Shown: positions 32,990-43,885, counted from the first letter of the stretch. The stretch is DNA of 64,000 bases from Metaphire vulgaris (GCA_018105865.1 CM030841.1:7400229-7464228); one strand, 5' to 3'. Notes: generated by a model from the letters alone, not told the origin. Made by a program: numbers and translations.

Positions 32990-33012
32990 AAATATATATA
33001 TATATATATAAC
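32948..33012. repeat. (TA)n microsatellite
   Basis: A TA run with GTA and AAAA interruptions. Confidence 0.9.
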
Positions 33013-33429
33013 TCTCTCCACGCAACCGTTTCTGTGCCTCTGAGTGACTCAAATAAAATTTGAAAATTCTCGCGTGTGGAAACAACTCGAGAGTCGAGAT
33101 TCAGTCCGGGGCTACACAAGGTCACCGAAAGGTCAGAGGTCATCCGCTGTCACGTGCTCCTCGGACCTGTTTATTCTTTTCCCGCAGTTGAAATTGCACA
33201 TTAGATTTGCGGTGAAATCCTTGGTTTGCGGTCGTTCGAGGCAGACGGTCGACTGAAGTGATATTCGCTGACATGGCTTTGGTCTTTCATGAAGTATGTT
33301 CTCACCTCAGCGGTCAGATAAGGTTTCATTAGCTCAGCTGTTGCACGCTGTCAAGGCGCATTGGATGGCAACCCCCGGAACCAGGTCGCGGTCGTCTTGT
33401 ATACTTCCACTAAAAGGAGTTCACGTTCT

Positions 33430-33526
33430 ATCACTCTTTGTGTGTCCGTTTCTGTGTCTCTAACTATGTCTCTCTACCGATCTCTCTCTTCTCTTCTCTC
33501 TCTTCTTTTCTCTTATCTTATCTTCT

Positions 33527-33568
<42 letters not shown>

Positions 33569-33734
33569 ATTCTCTGTCACAGTTTCTTTCTTTTTCTGTC
33601 TCTCTCTCTGTCTCTGTCTCTCTTTCTCTCTGTCTGTTTGTCTCTCTATCTCCCTGGTTGTCTGTCTGCCTGTTTCTCTCTCTGGCTTTCTCTGTGTTTC
33701 TCTTCCTCTCTCTCTCTCTTTCTCTGATTCTATG

Positions 33735-33773
<39 letters not shown>
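33430..33773. repeat. (CT)n/(CTGT)n tract followed by (TA)n
   Basis: A pyrimidine-rich low-complexity tract ending in about 20 TA units that abut the Helitron. Confidence 0.95.
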
Positions 33774-33774
<1 letters not shown>

Positions 33775-34323
33775 TAGAAAGATATCCTTCGCTCGCAGTG
33801 CAGGATAATACTAATCCAATACCTATACCTAATACCCAATCATTGAATTCATGTTGAACAACATTTCAATGATCGCCACCTAGCCAAGCTCTGCGCCACG
33901 TAATAATTAGGCCTATGTACGTTAAAATCACGCAGCTGTAGCCATTTGTGACGCTGTACACGTATTTTTTGTGTACGTTAAAATTTACGTTGCAACTACC
34001 TCAGGCTGCGAACAATTGTTACCAATAGCAACGTCGTCGCACGCCCACCCCTCTGACGCTGCAATGACTCGACTAAACCGTGTTAAACTACGATTCTACG
34101 AACAATTGTTACCAATAGCAACGTCGTCTTCGAACATCGTCCACCAACGCATCGCGACGTAAGTACTAAACCGTCTACCAATAGTCTACCAATAGTCAAC
34201 GCTCGCCCACCAACGCATCGCGACGTAAGGACTAAACGGTCTAAACCGTCTACCAATAGTCAACCAATCAGAACGCTTGAAGGTAACAGAGAGACATACA
34301 GATAACGATCTTAATATGATAGA
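33774..34323 (-). mobile_element. Non-autonomous Helitron, inverted relative to 4543-5069
   Basis: Read on the minus strand it starts TCTATCATATTAAGATCG and ends CTAG, inserted between A and T. A TATCC/GGATA stem precedes the 3' end. It is colinear with the first copy over its whole length, with indels (repeated ACCAATAGTCTACCAATAG blocks here). Confidence 0.8.
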
Positions 34324-34340
34324 TAACTATGTATAGATTC

Positions 34341-34616
34341 CGCGACAATTTGTCTACAGACTTTTCGTCTACGACAATTCGTCTACAGGCTTTAGATCTA
34401 CCGACAGTAGGTCTACTATGTCACTACGATACCCCAACCTCACCCTAACCCTACCAATAACTCTAACCCTAACCCTAGCAATAAATTGAACAATAACCCT
34501 AACCTAAATCCACCCTAACCATAGCCCAGACATTGTAGTAGACCAGATATCGGTAGACCAAAAGTCTGTAGATGAATTGTCGTAGACGAAAAGTCTATAG
34601 TCGAACATATTGTCGT
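34341..34616. mobile_element. Foldback element with telomere-like CCCTAA core
   Basis: The left arm (CGCGACAATTTGTCTACAGA and following GTCTACGACAATTCG motifs) is mirrored on the right (GTAGATGAATTGTCGTAGAC and following). The centre carries degenerate CCCTAA/CCCTAACC units. A close relative is at 58806-59052. Boundaries are approximate and no target duplication was found. Confidence 0.65.
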
Positions 34617-34798
34617 GATACCCTACGTAAAATATCCTCTGATCGCACGATTTTATAAAAGAGTTTCGCTTAAAAATACAACTCTACAGTCTACAACGCT
34701 TCTCTGTGATTGATTGAATAAACGCGGACGCAATGCGCTGCGCCAGTATAACGACGTTCAGTTTGGGTTTTCGTGTCGAACGCTCTTCGGTTGCAGCC

Positions 34799-34800
34799 GT

Positions 34801-34873
<73 letters not shown>
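34799..34873. repeat. (GA)n microsatellite
   Basis: About 36 GA units with one AA interruption. Confidence 0.95.
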
Positions 34874-34875
<2 letters not shown>

Positions 34876-35390
34876 CGTGTTCTCTGGTTGTAGGTACAAA
34901 TATTGACTCGCCGACCAGAGAAACCTCAGAGGCAACGAGAAGAAGACTGCTAAACGACTTCGCCAGTTGCGCAATTTCTTTAATGCATCTTCGGCGGAGG
35001 GGGAGGACTGCGATATGGCTGAGCGGCGTTATACGCAGAAATGCGGGTGGGGGGAGGTGGGTGTGGGGTGCGAAGGATTGTTACCGAACGAAAAGGATTA
35101 ATCACTAACACGAAGTCGTCCAGATGGAATGATCCAAGCAGAGGGAGACGATATGCAAGGAGAGCATTGTGCTACAGCATGGCCTACGAACCAGGCCCCG
35201 AGACCTACTCGTATATTGTTAAAACGATTTGGCTGTCAGTAGCCTCTAGGCCTAATCCAACTTATGAGGACCAAGTGATGGTGCCTTCAAATAGCACGAT
35301 GATACTATGCCAAAAGCGTTATAAAAATATCATATCAAAATGAAAATATGAACACACGTTTATGATTCAGCAAAAACATCAAGGGATTCA
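34874..35390. other. No gene seen
   Basis: An open plus-strand frame at 35041-35343 has no splice support or recognised motif. Confidence 0.35.
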
Positions 35391-35510
35391 AGGGGCTGTC
35401 TATTAAATACGTCAACAAAATAGGGAGTGTGGTTTTGAAAAAGTTTGACAGTTGTCGATAGGGGGAGTGGGTCAATGACACCCCGACTCCCGTGCTCTCC
35501 CATCCCAATG
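35391..35510. mobile_element. 5' fragment of the GGGCTGTCCATTAA-type TIR element
   Basis: GGGGCTGTCTATTAAATACG, then TTGAAAAAGTTTGACAGTT, match the left end of the element at 46590-47179. The right end is absent. Confidence 0.6.
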
Positions 35511-36025
35511 AAAGTCATCGGTTTATCTTCATCTGTGTTTTTGCTTGGTTTTTCATATCTCTCTTTATGCAAATTTTTAGTAAATGTCTTTTATTTTGCC
35601 TTCAGGCGTGCTACAGAATGTTGCGTTGTCTCATCTTTCGAGTAGGCCCTAGAATGTCCGTCCAAATTCGCCATGCTGAGAAGCCATTCGCTTGTTTTGT
35701 GATATTCTAGCGTTTTCTCTCTCTCCTATCAGCGAATCGTCAAGCTGTTCATGTCCTTTGTCGACAAACGAAAGATAATGTAACATTTCGCTGTCCCCGT
35801 TAAAAAGTATTTCAAGATACTGTCCTCGTAAGCTTACTTTTAGCATTAAATTTTAGATAAAAGTGACATTTACGAAATTGAAACATTGCTGTAGCATTTC
35901 CAAACATGTGCTTGCACTGTTTACATTTCTACTGTCAGAGACTCTCACTCACAGACAGTGAACCAAAATCAATATCTGCTATTGGTCAATTTCTTAAAAT
36001 CTAAAATATTTAGGGATCCACTAAA

Positions 36026-36269
36026 CAGTGGCGTAGCCAGCGGGGTCTGGAATAGGGGTCACATAGACACAATTTCGAGTAAAAATGTCTTCTACGAGCA
36101 AAAACAACGATCGTCGAGGAATTCTACGCACATTCACGCATCCTCTTCGAGCATGCTACCCCTTCCCTTCCCCCATTTCTAAACGGTTTTGCGCAAATCC
36201 CACGACCGATCCCAGCCCGAATTGGGGATCCGCCCCCGTGCCTCCCCAGTGACTACACCAATGCCACTC
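36026..36269. mobile_element. Degenerate hAT MITE
   Basis: Starts CAGTGGCGTAGCCAGC and closes near ATGCCACTC. The right terminus is poorly conserved and no clean duplication is seen. Confidence 0.45.
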
Positions 36270-36376
36270 TAAAGCCTTTAGCAAAGTCTCTTGAAGTTCA
36301 CGTATCCGACGCCTTTTACGTGTGCCGGATCAAATTGCACGTCACCTCTGCGTACTGTAACTCTGCGCGTTTGTCT

Positions 36377-36566
36377 CAGCGGCGGCTCCACCGGGGGGCA
36401 GAGGAGGCCCGTGCCCCCCCTATTGAGAGCCTGGCCCCCCCAGTGACCCCCCAGTTGGGACCCTATACTTAATGCTACATTCATTAAACAACAAATGGTT
36501 GGCCCCCATGATTAGAAGTTGCCACCCCAACGGCCCCCCACTTGCCAAATCCTAGAGCCGCCACTG
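36377..36566. mobile_element. hAT MITE, family E
   Basis: Ends CAGCGGCGGCTCCA and TAGAGCCGCCACTG. A perfect 8-bp duplication, GTTTGTCT, lies at 36369-36376 and 36567-36574. Same family as 6981-7161, opposite orientation. Confidence 0.88.
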
Positions 36567-36794
36567 GTTTGTCTCATAGCAGTTCTCTGCAGCTTTCTGC
36601 AATTTCCATTCGAAATAGAACAAAAATAGCTTGCTAATTGTGCCTTTGGCATCCACTTTCATCTCTGTAACGTTTGTTGTGTACACAATTCGAGTCAGTA
36701 ATTGCTGTAGTCCAGTATGTACACAGACTATTGAATGCGTTGCTTACGATGGAATCTAGACTAACCTACATGGCGCCATAGCGCATGCAGTCAG

Positions 36795-37089
36795 CAGTGG
36801 CGGTTCCACGTGGGGGATGAGTGGGGATGCATCCCCCACCGGGCTTTTTTTGCTTGTGAAACCTATTTTTGGGTAAAAGTCTAGTAAAACTACGGGGGAA
36901 AAACTGCGGATGACCTTTTTTGCTTGTCGACCTATTTTTCTGTAAAAGTGTAGTAAAATTAGGGGAAAATTACCTTTTGTCAGGCTTTTTCGGCAAAGTT
37001 TATTGATTTTTCCTTCTTTTCATCCCTCACCAACTTCCTATGAATTAATTTTCACCACCCCCCGCCAAGAAATCCTGAAACCGCCACTG
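36795..37089. mobile_element. hAT MITE, family F
   Basis: Ends CAGTGGCGGTTCCA and TGAAACCGCCACTG. The flanks GCAGTCAG and GCAGTCAA match at 7 of 8 bases. It contains two TTTTTTGCTTGT motifs, as in family copy 30958-31257. Confidence 0.85.
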
Positions 37090-37186
37090 GCAGTCAACAT
37101 GGCATAGGAGACCTAATACAATAATCTATGGCTATTGTCAAAGCAGTAAACAGAAAACCTGTATTAAACGTGATTAACAGGTACAA

Positions 37187-37269
37187 ACTCACGAAACCCA
37201 ACCCAAACCATTAATTTTTTCAAAATCTGGACCCAACTCAAGGGTTAACCCAACCCATGGACAACTCTG
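37187..37269. mobile_element. Truncated hAT, family A
   Basis: CCCAACC repeats lead to the terminus AACCCATGGACAACTCTG, which matches the right end of 3187-3423. No left end is present. Confidence 0.55.
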
Positions 37270-37569
37270 ATCTATATCTATATAATATTGCGCTACATTA
37301 TTGCATACTACGCCACAAGATGGTATAATTAACTCTATATAAATCTGAGAATAAATGTCTAGAAAACGAATTTCATTAGCGCACGGCTTACGTTTAATCT
37401 TTCGAAGTGTACCATTTGAGTTACTTTGGCGCCTAAGAAATTATACGTAGCCTTTGATATTTTAAAGCAACAGTCGCCTCGTCTAATTGCTCAGGACGCT
37501 TGCTTCTATCCGATCATTTCCCGGACTGTACATTTCAACGGGTATCGAGAAATGCAATGGCGCCTGCAT

Positions 37570-37570
37570 T

Positions 37571-37635
<65 letters not shown>

Positions 37636-37650
37636 GTGTGTGTGTGTGGC
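37570..37650. repeat. (TA)n-(TG)n compound microsatellite
   Basis: A TA run followed by about 25 TG units. Confidence 0.95.
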
Positions 37651-37720
37651 TACGTTCGGAAGCTGAAACAGGTACATTCGCTCTTCTGCGAAGATGATTT
37701 TATCTTTGTCATAGGTGCTA

Positions 37721-37869
37721 GGACAAAATGTCCTAGGGCAAAATGTCAAAGACAAAATGTTGTGGGGACAAAATGTGACGGGACGGACAAGATGTAATGG
37801 AAATAAAATGCAACCCTAAGCCTAACCCCAGCCCTAACCTGTGACATTTTGTCCTCGGACATTTTGTCC
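37721..37869. mobile_element. Small foldback element with CCCTAA core
   Basis: GGACAAAATGTCCTAGGG at the left and CATTTTGTCCTCGGAC near the right are inverted. The middle carries CCCTAAGCC.. units like the elements at 34341 and 58806, with different arms. Confidence 0.6.
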
Positions 37870-37910
37870 GGCCACGTTGTCATAGCATCGTCTGTTTCTC
37901 TGTTGGACAG

Positions 37911-38084
37911 ACGACGCGCTGCCAGTGTCCTGTCCGCTGCTGAAGGCGTTCCACTTCACTTATAATAACCAGTCGGGTGGATTCTGCAGGAGTCCCACGT
38001 CCTATGCACACCAGTGCGCCAGTTCCAGTACACTGCGATTCAACTTCAAGCACTGTCGTCACTGCACCAACGCCTTCGACAAAG
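37911..38084 (+). CDS. Exon D of the DUF7042-7045-type gene
   Basis: The acceptor (TCTCTGTTGGACAG) and donor (GTCAGG) bound 174 nt: two entry nucleotides, 57 codons and one exit nucleotide. It codes DALPVSCPLLKAFHFTYNN, then FCRSPTSYAHQC, then STLRFNFKHC. This is the family block CP...F.FTY.....C..P.S....C...S.L.F...C, the second cysteine-rich module. The exit phase joins exon E exactly. The entry phase conflicts with exon C by one nucleotide. Confidence 0.75.
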
Positions 38085-38142
38085 GTCAGGACGCGCGGGA
38101 AGAAACAGCGGCTGCTCAGTCTACCAGACGTGATTACACCTC

Positions 38143-38328
38143 CAGGGTTTAATCTAGGCCGTTTCCGGGGGGCGGGGAATTGCCCTTCCTCCTCTCCCCG
38201 GAAATTTCAGATTTTACAGGAAATTTTGGCATACTACATCAACTAGCAGCATCCCCCTAGCTGACTTTCCACGGCCTTGTCAGTTCCTCCCCCCCCCCCG
38301 GAGTCCAGAGTCTAGATTAAAAACACTG
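38143..38328. mobile_element. hAT MITE, family I
   Basis: Ends CAGGGTTTAATCTAGG and TCTAGATTAAAAACACTG. An inverted relative is at 39564-39769. The flanks (TACACCTC, ATTACCTC) are only a weak duplication. Confidence 0.7.
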
Positions 38329-38465
38329 ATTACCTCTATTCACTGATAGTGTATTCCGTGCTGTAATTATACGTAGTGGGGAAAATCTGCACTGGAAATT
38401 ATTACACGATTAGTGCTGGCGTACGATGCTCAAGGCAATACGGGTATACTGTAGATCTCAACTAA

Positions 38466-38469
<4 letters not shown>

Positions 38470-38503
<34 letters not shown>
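38470..38503. repeat. (AT)n microsatellite
   Basis: A pure AT dinucleotide run. Confidence 0.95.
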
Positions 38504-38506
<3 letters not shown>

Positions 38507-38614
38507 CCATTTGCCTCCAGCCTGGAGCATGGGTTCGCAGAAAAAGTAGCAAAGCGGACATAAATAATTTATGAGTAATGAAAATGAAGACAAAAGTTCA
38601 CATCGTGCGACAAT

Positions 38615-38860
38615 GATATTGCCTATAATGATGGAGAGCTGGACACGTCGGAAAAAGGACCGCAGGCGATATGACGCATTCGAAACACGGTGCTGGAGAA
38701 AAATGCCGAGGACCTCGAGGACAGTCAGGACTTCTCCATCAAATCAAGAGGTGATTGCATAAATCGAGCCAAACCACACCTTAGAAGGACTTTTCCTAAA
38801 ACAAAAACTGGAGTTGTTTGGGCATATTATATGCGAAGACACAGGCTGTTATTTTATAAT
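38615..38860 (+). pseudogene. LINE reverse-transcriptase C-terminal tail fragment
   Basis: YDAFETRCWRKMPR in one frame, then LKQKLELFGHII after a frame change. This fits the ..AFE..C.R.ML...., ...RKL..FGH.. pattern of LINE ORF2 tails, on the plus strand. Heavily decayed. Confidence 0.55.
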
Positions 38861-39538
38861 AATAATGAGACGGAGTTTCGTGATTACACTGAGCATCAAA
38901 ACGTAGTCCTATAGTCATAATGACAATTAGGCTTTACAATCCAATCGCCATTGTTTGCCCCAACAACTCCTCCAGTCGTCCCCCCACGGTTTTGTTTGCA
39001 AAAGCAGTGGGGGTCCGACTACCACACCCGAAACTTTTCAACCTGAAGTGACGGTAGTAAGCTACGAATCGAAATTTACGACACCAACTGGGTGGGGGCG
39101 TCCTAGATCAGTAAAGGCTAAACTCCCTTCCCCCCGACAAATCTGACATAGGGCTGATGTTTTGTGCATTCTAACGGTTAAGTCGAGTGTTAATTCTGCC
39201 GGAATTTAACTGATACTGAAGAGCTAGAGCAGTCCGAATGTCTAAAAATGGGTCTTAAGTTACCACTATGTCGCGCCTTTACTGAGAACACTTTCGCTGT
39301 TTCTGAAATTATCGAGACGCGGATGATGAATCCGATGAGCATCGAAAGGTATTTGAAAAGACCGACTTTGAGAGTTCGCTGACTCGATCCATCAAAATTT
39401 ACCGTCGACAAACTGCCGCCTAAGGCACAATTAAGCCTTCCGGTAAGTTGATCGCCAATAACGCTTTTGCGAATTAAAGGCGACACAATCTATCATCGCC
39501 GAACGCCAATAGTGAGGAATAAAAGCAATACGGACGAT
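38861..39538. other. No gene seen
   Basis: Intron between exons D and E. Nothing recognisable. Confidence 0.4.
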
Positions 39539-39563
39539 GGATGGATGGATGGATGGATGGATG
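39539..39563. repeat. (ATGG)n tetranucleotide repeat
   Basis: Six ATGG units forming the left flank of the next MITE. Confidence 0.9.
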
Positions 39564-39769
39564 CAGTGTTTAATCTAGACTCCTGGACTCTGGGGGGAAC
39601 TGACAAAGCCGGGGGGAACTGACAAAGCCGGGGGAATTCTGCTATCTGCTAGGGGGCTGCTGTTAGTTGATGTAGTATAGGCTATGCCAAAATTTCCGGG
39701 GGGAATTTGAAATTTCCGTGGGGGGAAGGGCAATTCCCCCTTTCCGGAAACGGCCTAGATTAAACCCTG
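39564..39769. mobile_element. hAT MITE, family I
   Basis: Ends CAGTGTTTAATCTAGAC and GGCCTAGATTAAACCCTG. The flanks GATGGATG and GATGCATG match at 7 of 8. Inverted relative to 38143-38328. Confidence 0.82.
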
Positions 39770-39824
39770 GATGCATGAACGATGATCTGTTAATTAGTTA
39801 ATTATATGGTCGTGTTAACCACAG

Positions 39825-39940
39825 GTGTGGAGTTGGAATGCCTTGCTACGTGGAAAGATGGAGCCGACCATTTTGCCTATGGAAATTTCGTCGACTCTTC
39901 GACAAACAAAGAAGATAAGGACCTTTCATATCGATGCCTT
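39825..39940 (+). CDS. Exon E of the DUF7042-7045-type gene
   Basis: Acceptor CCACAG, strong donor GTAAGT. 116 nt: two nucleotides that complete a Gly with exon D, then 38 codons ending in phase 0. It codes VELECLATWKDGADHFAYGN, then KDLSYRCL. Family pattern: ..EL.CL..WK.G......G......N.ED..RC. The text across the D/E junction (FDK-G-VELECLATW) and the E/F junction (SYRCL-VYQKIG) reads smoothly, supporting all three exons. Confidence 0.8.
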
Positions 39941-40405
39941 GTAAGTGGCAAACAGATGCATACAGATGCCGTCTGTTAGACTATACGTAGACAAGTATTG
40001 ATACGTGCAGTATGCATACGCTTACGGTATAATATATGCAATGTTTCACTTTATCCATTACCTACCCAGGGACGACAGAGTCCGATCTTCAACCAAAATT
40101 TTCGACTTCTATATTGAGAAAGTTCTCTACGAGGACTCGTAAGTCCTAGTCTGCAAGACACCGATGGTGTGTGCAAGTCAACAATGGCCCAAAAAGGAAA
40201 TGTTCATCATCACACGTTTTTATGAGAGAGAAAAAAGAAATGACGAAAATTCTATGATCGTTAGAAGTAATGCTTAGGAAACATTAAAATTATTTAGGAC
40301 TATATATATATGACTAAAATATTTATATCTGACTAGGTAAACGCCGCCACTGAAAGCTCTAAAACTGATTTTCATGTTATCTTATCACTGTCAATAACAC
40401 ACTGT

Positions 40406-40707
40406 CAGGCCTGAGGAGATGGTGTGCAGCCGGAACATTGTTCCGGGGCCCATGGAGCTCAAAGGGGCCCGGGTAAGGTGATTAATGACATAAAAAGACT
40501 GACAATGAAAAAATAGGTCGTCAGCGCTTTTTCACACCCGTACTTGTGTGTACTTGTAACGAGGACTCTGGAATTCTGTGAAATTCTGCTTTGAAAAAGA
40601 CCGACAAGCCAAAAAAGTCATCAACTTTTTCACATATGCCTATTTGTCAGGTCAGGGGCCCCTCACTATTTTCTGCACCGGGGTCTGGAAATTCTCTCGG
40701 CGGCCCT
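40406..40707. mobile_element. hAT MITE, family N
   Basis: Starts CAGGCCTGAGGAGATGG and ends CTCGGCGGCCCTG. The flanks CACACTGT and CATACAGT match at 6 of 8. It carries GACAAGCCAAAAAA motifs. Sister copy at 42575-42894. Confidence 0.68.
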
Positions 40708-40845
40708 GCATACAGTTACGTCAGGCAGAATTAGCGTCTTTAATTACCGATAAATTAATATAATTACATGAAGAAATGTGAAGATTGTTGCTTGCTATAA
40801 CACGTATTGTCAAATTGATTTATTTATTCTATATTTTAGTAGCAG

Positions 40846-40927
40846 CAATCATATTTAATCTGATTCAAGCATGACACTGTTCTCTTTTAGGAAACAACTG
40901 AAGACATTCTTGTTTGTTTGATCCGGT
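40846..40927 (+). pseudogene. LINE 3' end, left part (split by the next element)
   Basis: CTTTTAGGAAACAACTGAAG codes a SFRKQLKTFLF-like CR1/L2 tail. It is interrupted at CCGGT by the 2.8-kb element and resumes at 43748, ending in TTGCGCTCTAGAAATGCTCT and an (AAT)n tail. Confidence 0.5.
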
Positions 40928-41444
40928 ATAGTGAATTAAAATGAATCCCCATAAAGATGAATCCCCAAAGTCATTTTTATACGTATAATAAAGACTTCCC
41001 ACCTCTTTATTCTATGTAGAATATTAACTCCCTCTGAATTATTATAACTAATTATTTATTGTGACATGAAGTAAAATTTATAAAATGATTTCATGAGATA
41101 TTAAATTGTGCAAAAGTACAAGAGATGAAGTTACGTAAGTGAACTACAATAATCAAACAGACAATGAGAGTTGCGTTTAGACTGTATAAGTGCAGAAAAA
41201 AAGTATTAATCAAAAACACATAATTTAAGGATCTGTAAACGTGTAAATTTTGTATACAAATGTGCTGTTTAAAAAAATTATTATTGGCATATCTACGTCT
41301 ACTAATGTTCACATAGGCAGTTCTATTTTCGTGACTTTTCCTTTTCTTTGTCGTTACTTATTTGAAGATTTCGGAAACGGGTCTAAGCTTCCGTGTTCAA
41401 GGCAGGATACCAGATGCGGACGCATTTGTTCACGATCGAAAGTG

Positions 41445-42368
41445 GCTAACGGATCACCCATGGACTACTAGAATTGTCTGGACGGCCAACTGAAAAAGGA
41501 GCCATACTTCAGGGGGCTGAATAAATGCAGCCTCCTGTGCATTTGCATGTAATTTTTGACTTTTTAAACTTGCAATTGCTCGGATTCTGTGAAAGCTAAA
41601 ACGATGAGGTATACACCATTGTTTTGCATTTTTATCCCTCTTTCAAACCATCTGTGCAAAATTTAATAAAAATTGGGATAAGGGTCCACAATCTGGCCTA
41701 AAACAGAACCACCCTCCCAAAATATTTTTTTTATGTTCCAAGCTGTGTTGCTAAAATTTGTGAGTGGCAACCTAACTTTTGTGAACAGCAAAGTTGTAGG
41801 GGAATGTAATTGGAACAAAATAAATCAAACATTTTGAAAAGTGGACAATATTTGGTCGAGATATAGCAAATTATAAAAGAAATACAAGTGATCGTTCTAA
41901 ACTGATCGAAACGACAATTTATCGGAAGGAGAGTGCTCGGAGTAGGAAGCATATATCTTGACCAAATATTGTCCAATTTTCAAAATGTTTGATTTATTTT
42001 GTTCCAATTACATTCCCCTAGAACTTTGCTTTTCACAAAAGTTAGGTTGCTACTCAAAAATTTTAGCAACACAGCTTGGAACATAAAAAAAAGTTTTTGG
42101 AGGGTGGTTCTGTTTCAGGCCAGATTGTGGACCCTTATCCCAATTGTTATTAAATTTTGCACGGATGGTTTGAAAGAGGGATAAAAATGCAAAACAATGG
42201 TGTATACCTCATCGTTTTGGCTTTCACAGAATCCGAGCAATTGCAAGTTGAAAAAGTCCAAAATTACATGCAAATGCACAGGAGGCTGCATTTATTCAGC
42301 CCCCTGAAGTATGGCTCCTTTTTCAGTTGGCCGTCCAGGCAATTCTAGTAGTCCTTGGATCACCGTTG
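41445..42368. repeat. Long palindrome, about 420-bp arms
   Basis: Arm 41445-41867 and arm 41949-42368 are reverse complements with scattered differences. They share, for example, GGAGCCATACTTCAGGGGGC / GCCCCCTGAAGTATGGCTCC and AACATTTTGAAAA / TTTTCAAAATGTTT. The spacer is about 80 bp. The two short frames in it (41731 minus, 41999 plus) are mirror images, so they are not independent coding evidence. Confidence 0.9.
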
Positions 42369-42574
42369 TCAGTTAAAAATTCAGTAGCAGTTGCCATGGC
42401 ATGGACGCCGCAGTCAACTCCACTCACCTGCAGCTGTTGCGTCAGTTACACACAGACACTGAGAACATTATTCTCGGCTAACGTGGCATATCTCTGTTTC
42501 AGTTGAGTTGTCATGGATGCAGAAAGCCGACCGGTGGTCAAGCTGTCTTCTAGTTCCGCTCTGTTCCTAGTGTT

Positions 42575-42894
42575 CAGGTCTGAGGGAGAGGGGGAGTGCA
42601 GCCGGTGCATTGTTCAGGGACCCATGGAGCCCACAAGGACCCGTGCCCGATAAGTTTTTTTGCTTGTCAAACTGTTTTGGAGAGTTGATAACGTTTTTTT
42701 GCTTGTCAGATTCATTTTGGAGAGGCGATAAGGTCTTTCTTGTTTTTGTTTTTTGCTTGTCAGACTCTTTTTGCAGAGATGATAACGTTTTTATTTATTT
42801 TTTTGCTCGTCAGGTTTTTCGGAGAGTTGATAATTTTTTTCTGTGACCAGTCACAATTTTTTACCGGGACCCAGAACTTCTCTCGGCGGCCCTG
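42575..42894. mobile_element. hAT MITE, family N
   Basis: Starts CAGGTCTGAGGGAGAGG and ends CTCGGCGGCCCTG. The flanks CTAGTGTT and CTAGTGGT match at 7 of 8. Nested inside 40928-43747. Confidence 0.78.
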
Positions 42895-42901
42895 CTAGTG
42901 G

Positions 42902-43685
42902 TTACTGATGTGATCTCCAGTGCTCACAACTCTCGTCTAAGTGAATTTGTACGCATTGGTTCAACGCTGCAGCGTGAAAGCCGTCATCACCTTGGACGAG
43001 TAATGTAGAGTCAAGTCCGTCGACTGGATAGAAATTCTGCTGTAATAGTGGATGGGCTGCGTCGATTTCTTTATCGTCAAGCTTTTTCTTCTTTCTCAAT
43101 AGTTGCGTTGTCTGTCTTTGTTAGTTGTTGAGTTTCTATCCCAATTACTTTACGAGATTCCTGTATAGGCGAGTTTTGTTCAATTATTTCTCTTTCCTTA
43201 AACGGCTTCAAATTACACATATGCTGCTTGCACTTACGCGCACCTTTTAGAACCATTAAGCTGGCAAATGCTGGTGTCGTATATTGAAGTAATTGTGTGA
43301 GATCCAAGCCATGGTGTGGTATATTAACCTTTTTGTCTGCCCGCTCTTTTCAAATTCCTCAAAAGTACTTTATCGCCTGGTCGTCTCTAAACGTGTGCTT
43401 AACATTAAGCTGTTTGTTGTATTCCTCGTACTGTTTGACTTGATATAATTCTATGCAGGGATTCTTTATTATAGATTTTGTTACTGAAACGTTAACAGCG
43501 TTGCGTATGTTTGTCATAACATCGACAACGTAAAGGACATAGACTTCGTCAAATTCTTGGTTGCCTAGAACGACTGAGTCTGTCGAATACTTCACGTCTG
43601 TTTTACTATCCAAGTAGCATAGGAGGAGTAGAAATTCTACACAGAGATTCTTTATTATGCGTATAATAATGAGGTGGGGGTTCAT
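42902..43685 (-). pseudogene. Decayed ORF with Ulp1-like (C48-type) His-Trp motif
   Basis: Minus-strand frames 43685-43359, 43307-43077 and 43099-42902 read consecutively, with stops or shifts at the joins. The last contains AHPLLQQNFYPVDGLDSTLL followed by CVQIHLDESCEHW. The arrangement ..LL...FP.I.GL..TLL.Q........VQI.H....HW matches ORFs common in invertebrate mobile elements, thought to be Ulp1/C48-type cysteine proteases (the His before Trp being catalytic). That comparison is from memory. The upstream part is unrecognised. It is probably cargo or coding of the enclosing TIR element. Confidence 0.4.
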
Positions 43686-43747
43686 TATTCCACATGTAAT
43701 AATGAGGGGGATTCATTTTTTCAGGGGATTCATTTTAATTCACTACA

Positions 43748-43810
43748 CCGGTTCGCAACTGACATTAGCGCATTTGATGCTTTGCGATTACTTGCGCTCT
43801 AGAAATGCTC

Positions 43811-43884
<74 letters not shown>
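43748..43884 (+). pseudogene. LINE 3' end, right part, with (AAT)n tail
   Basis: Continues the sequence broken at 40927 and terminates in about 24 AAT units (43811-43884), the typical short-repeat tail of CR1/L2/RTE-type retroposons. Confidence 0.5.

Positions 43885-43885
<1 letters not shown>

Larger units (their letters stand above)
40928..43747. mobile_element. 2.8-kb TIR element flanked by CCGGT
   Basis: The left end ATAGTGAATTAAAATGAATC and the right end GATTCATTTTAATTCACTAC are inverted, and similarity continues for about 75 bp (CATTATTATACG/CGTATAATAA blocks). Both sides carry CCGGT (40923-40927, 43748-43752). It encloses a 0.9-kb palindrome, a nested hAT MITE and a minus-strand ORF region with a Ulp1-like motif. 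The same end organisation and the same flanking CCGGT are found at 56832-62262. Superfamily not assigned. Confidence 0.65.

Noticed and set aside
35585..35710. Exon beginning ACYRMLRC after a good acceptor
   Set aside because: It resembles the C..C block already supplied by exon B, is out of order, and has no donor compatible with exons C or D.
41731..42348. Two ORFs in the palindrome as a protein-coding gene
   Set aside because: They are mirror-image readings of the two arms and carry no recognisable motif.
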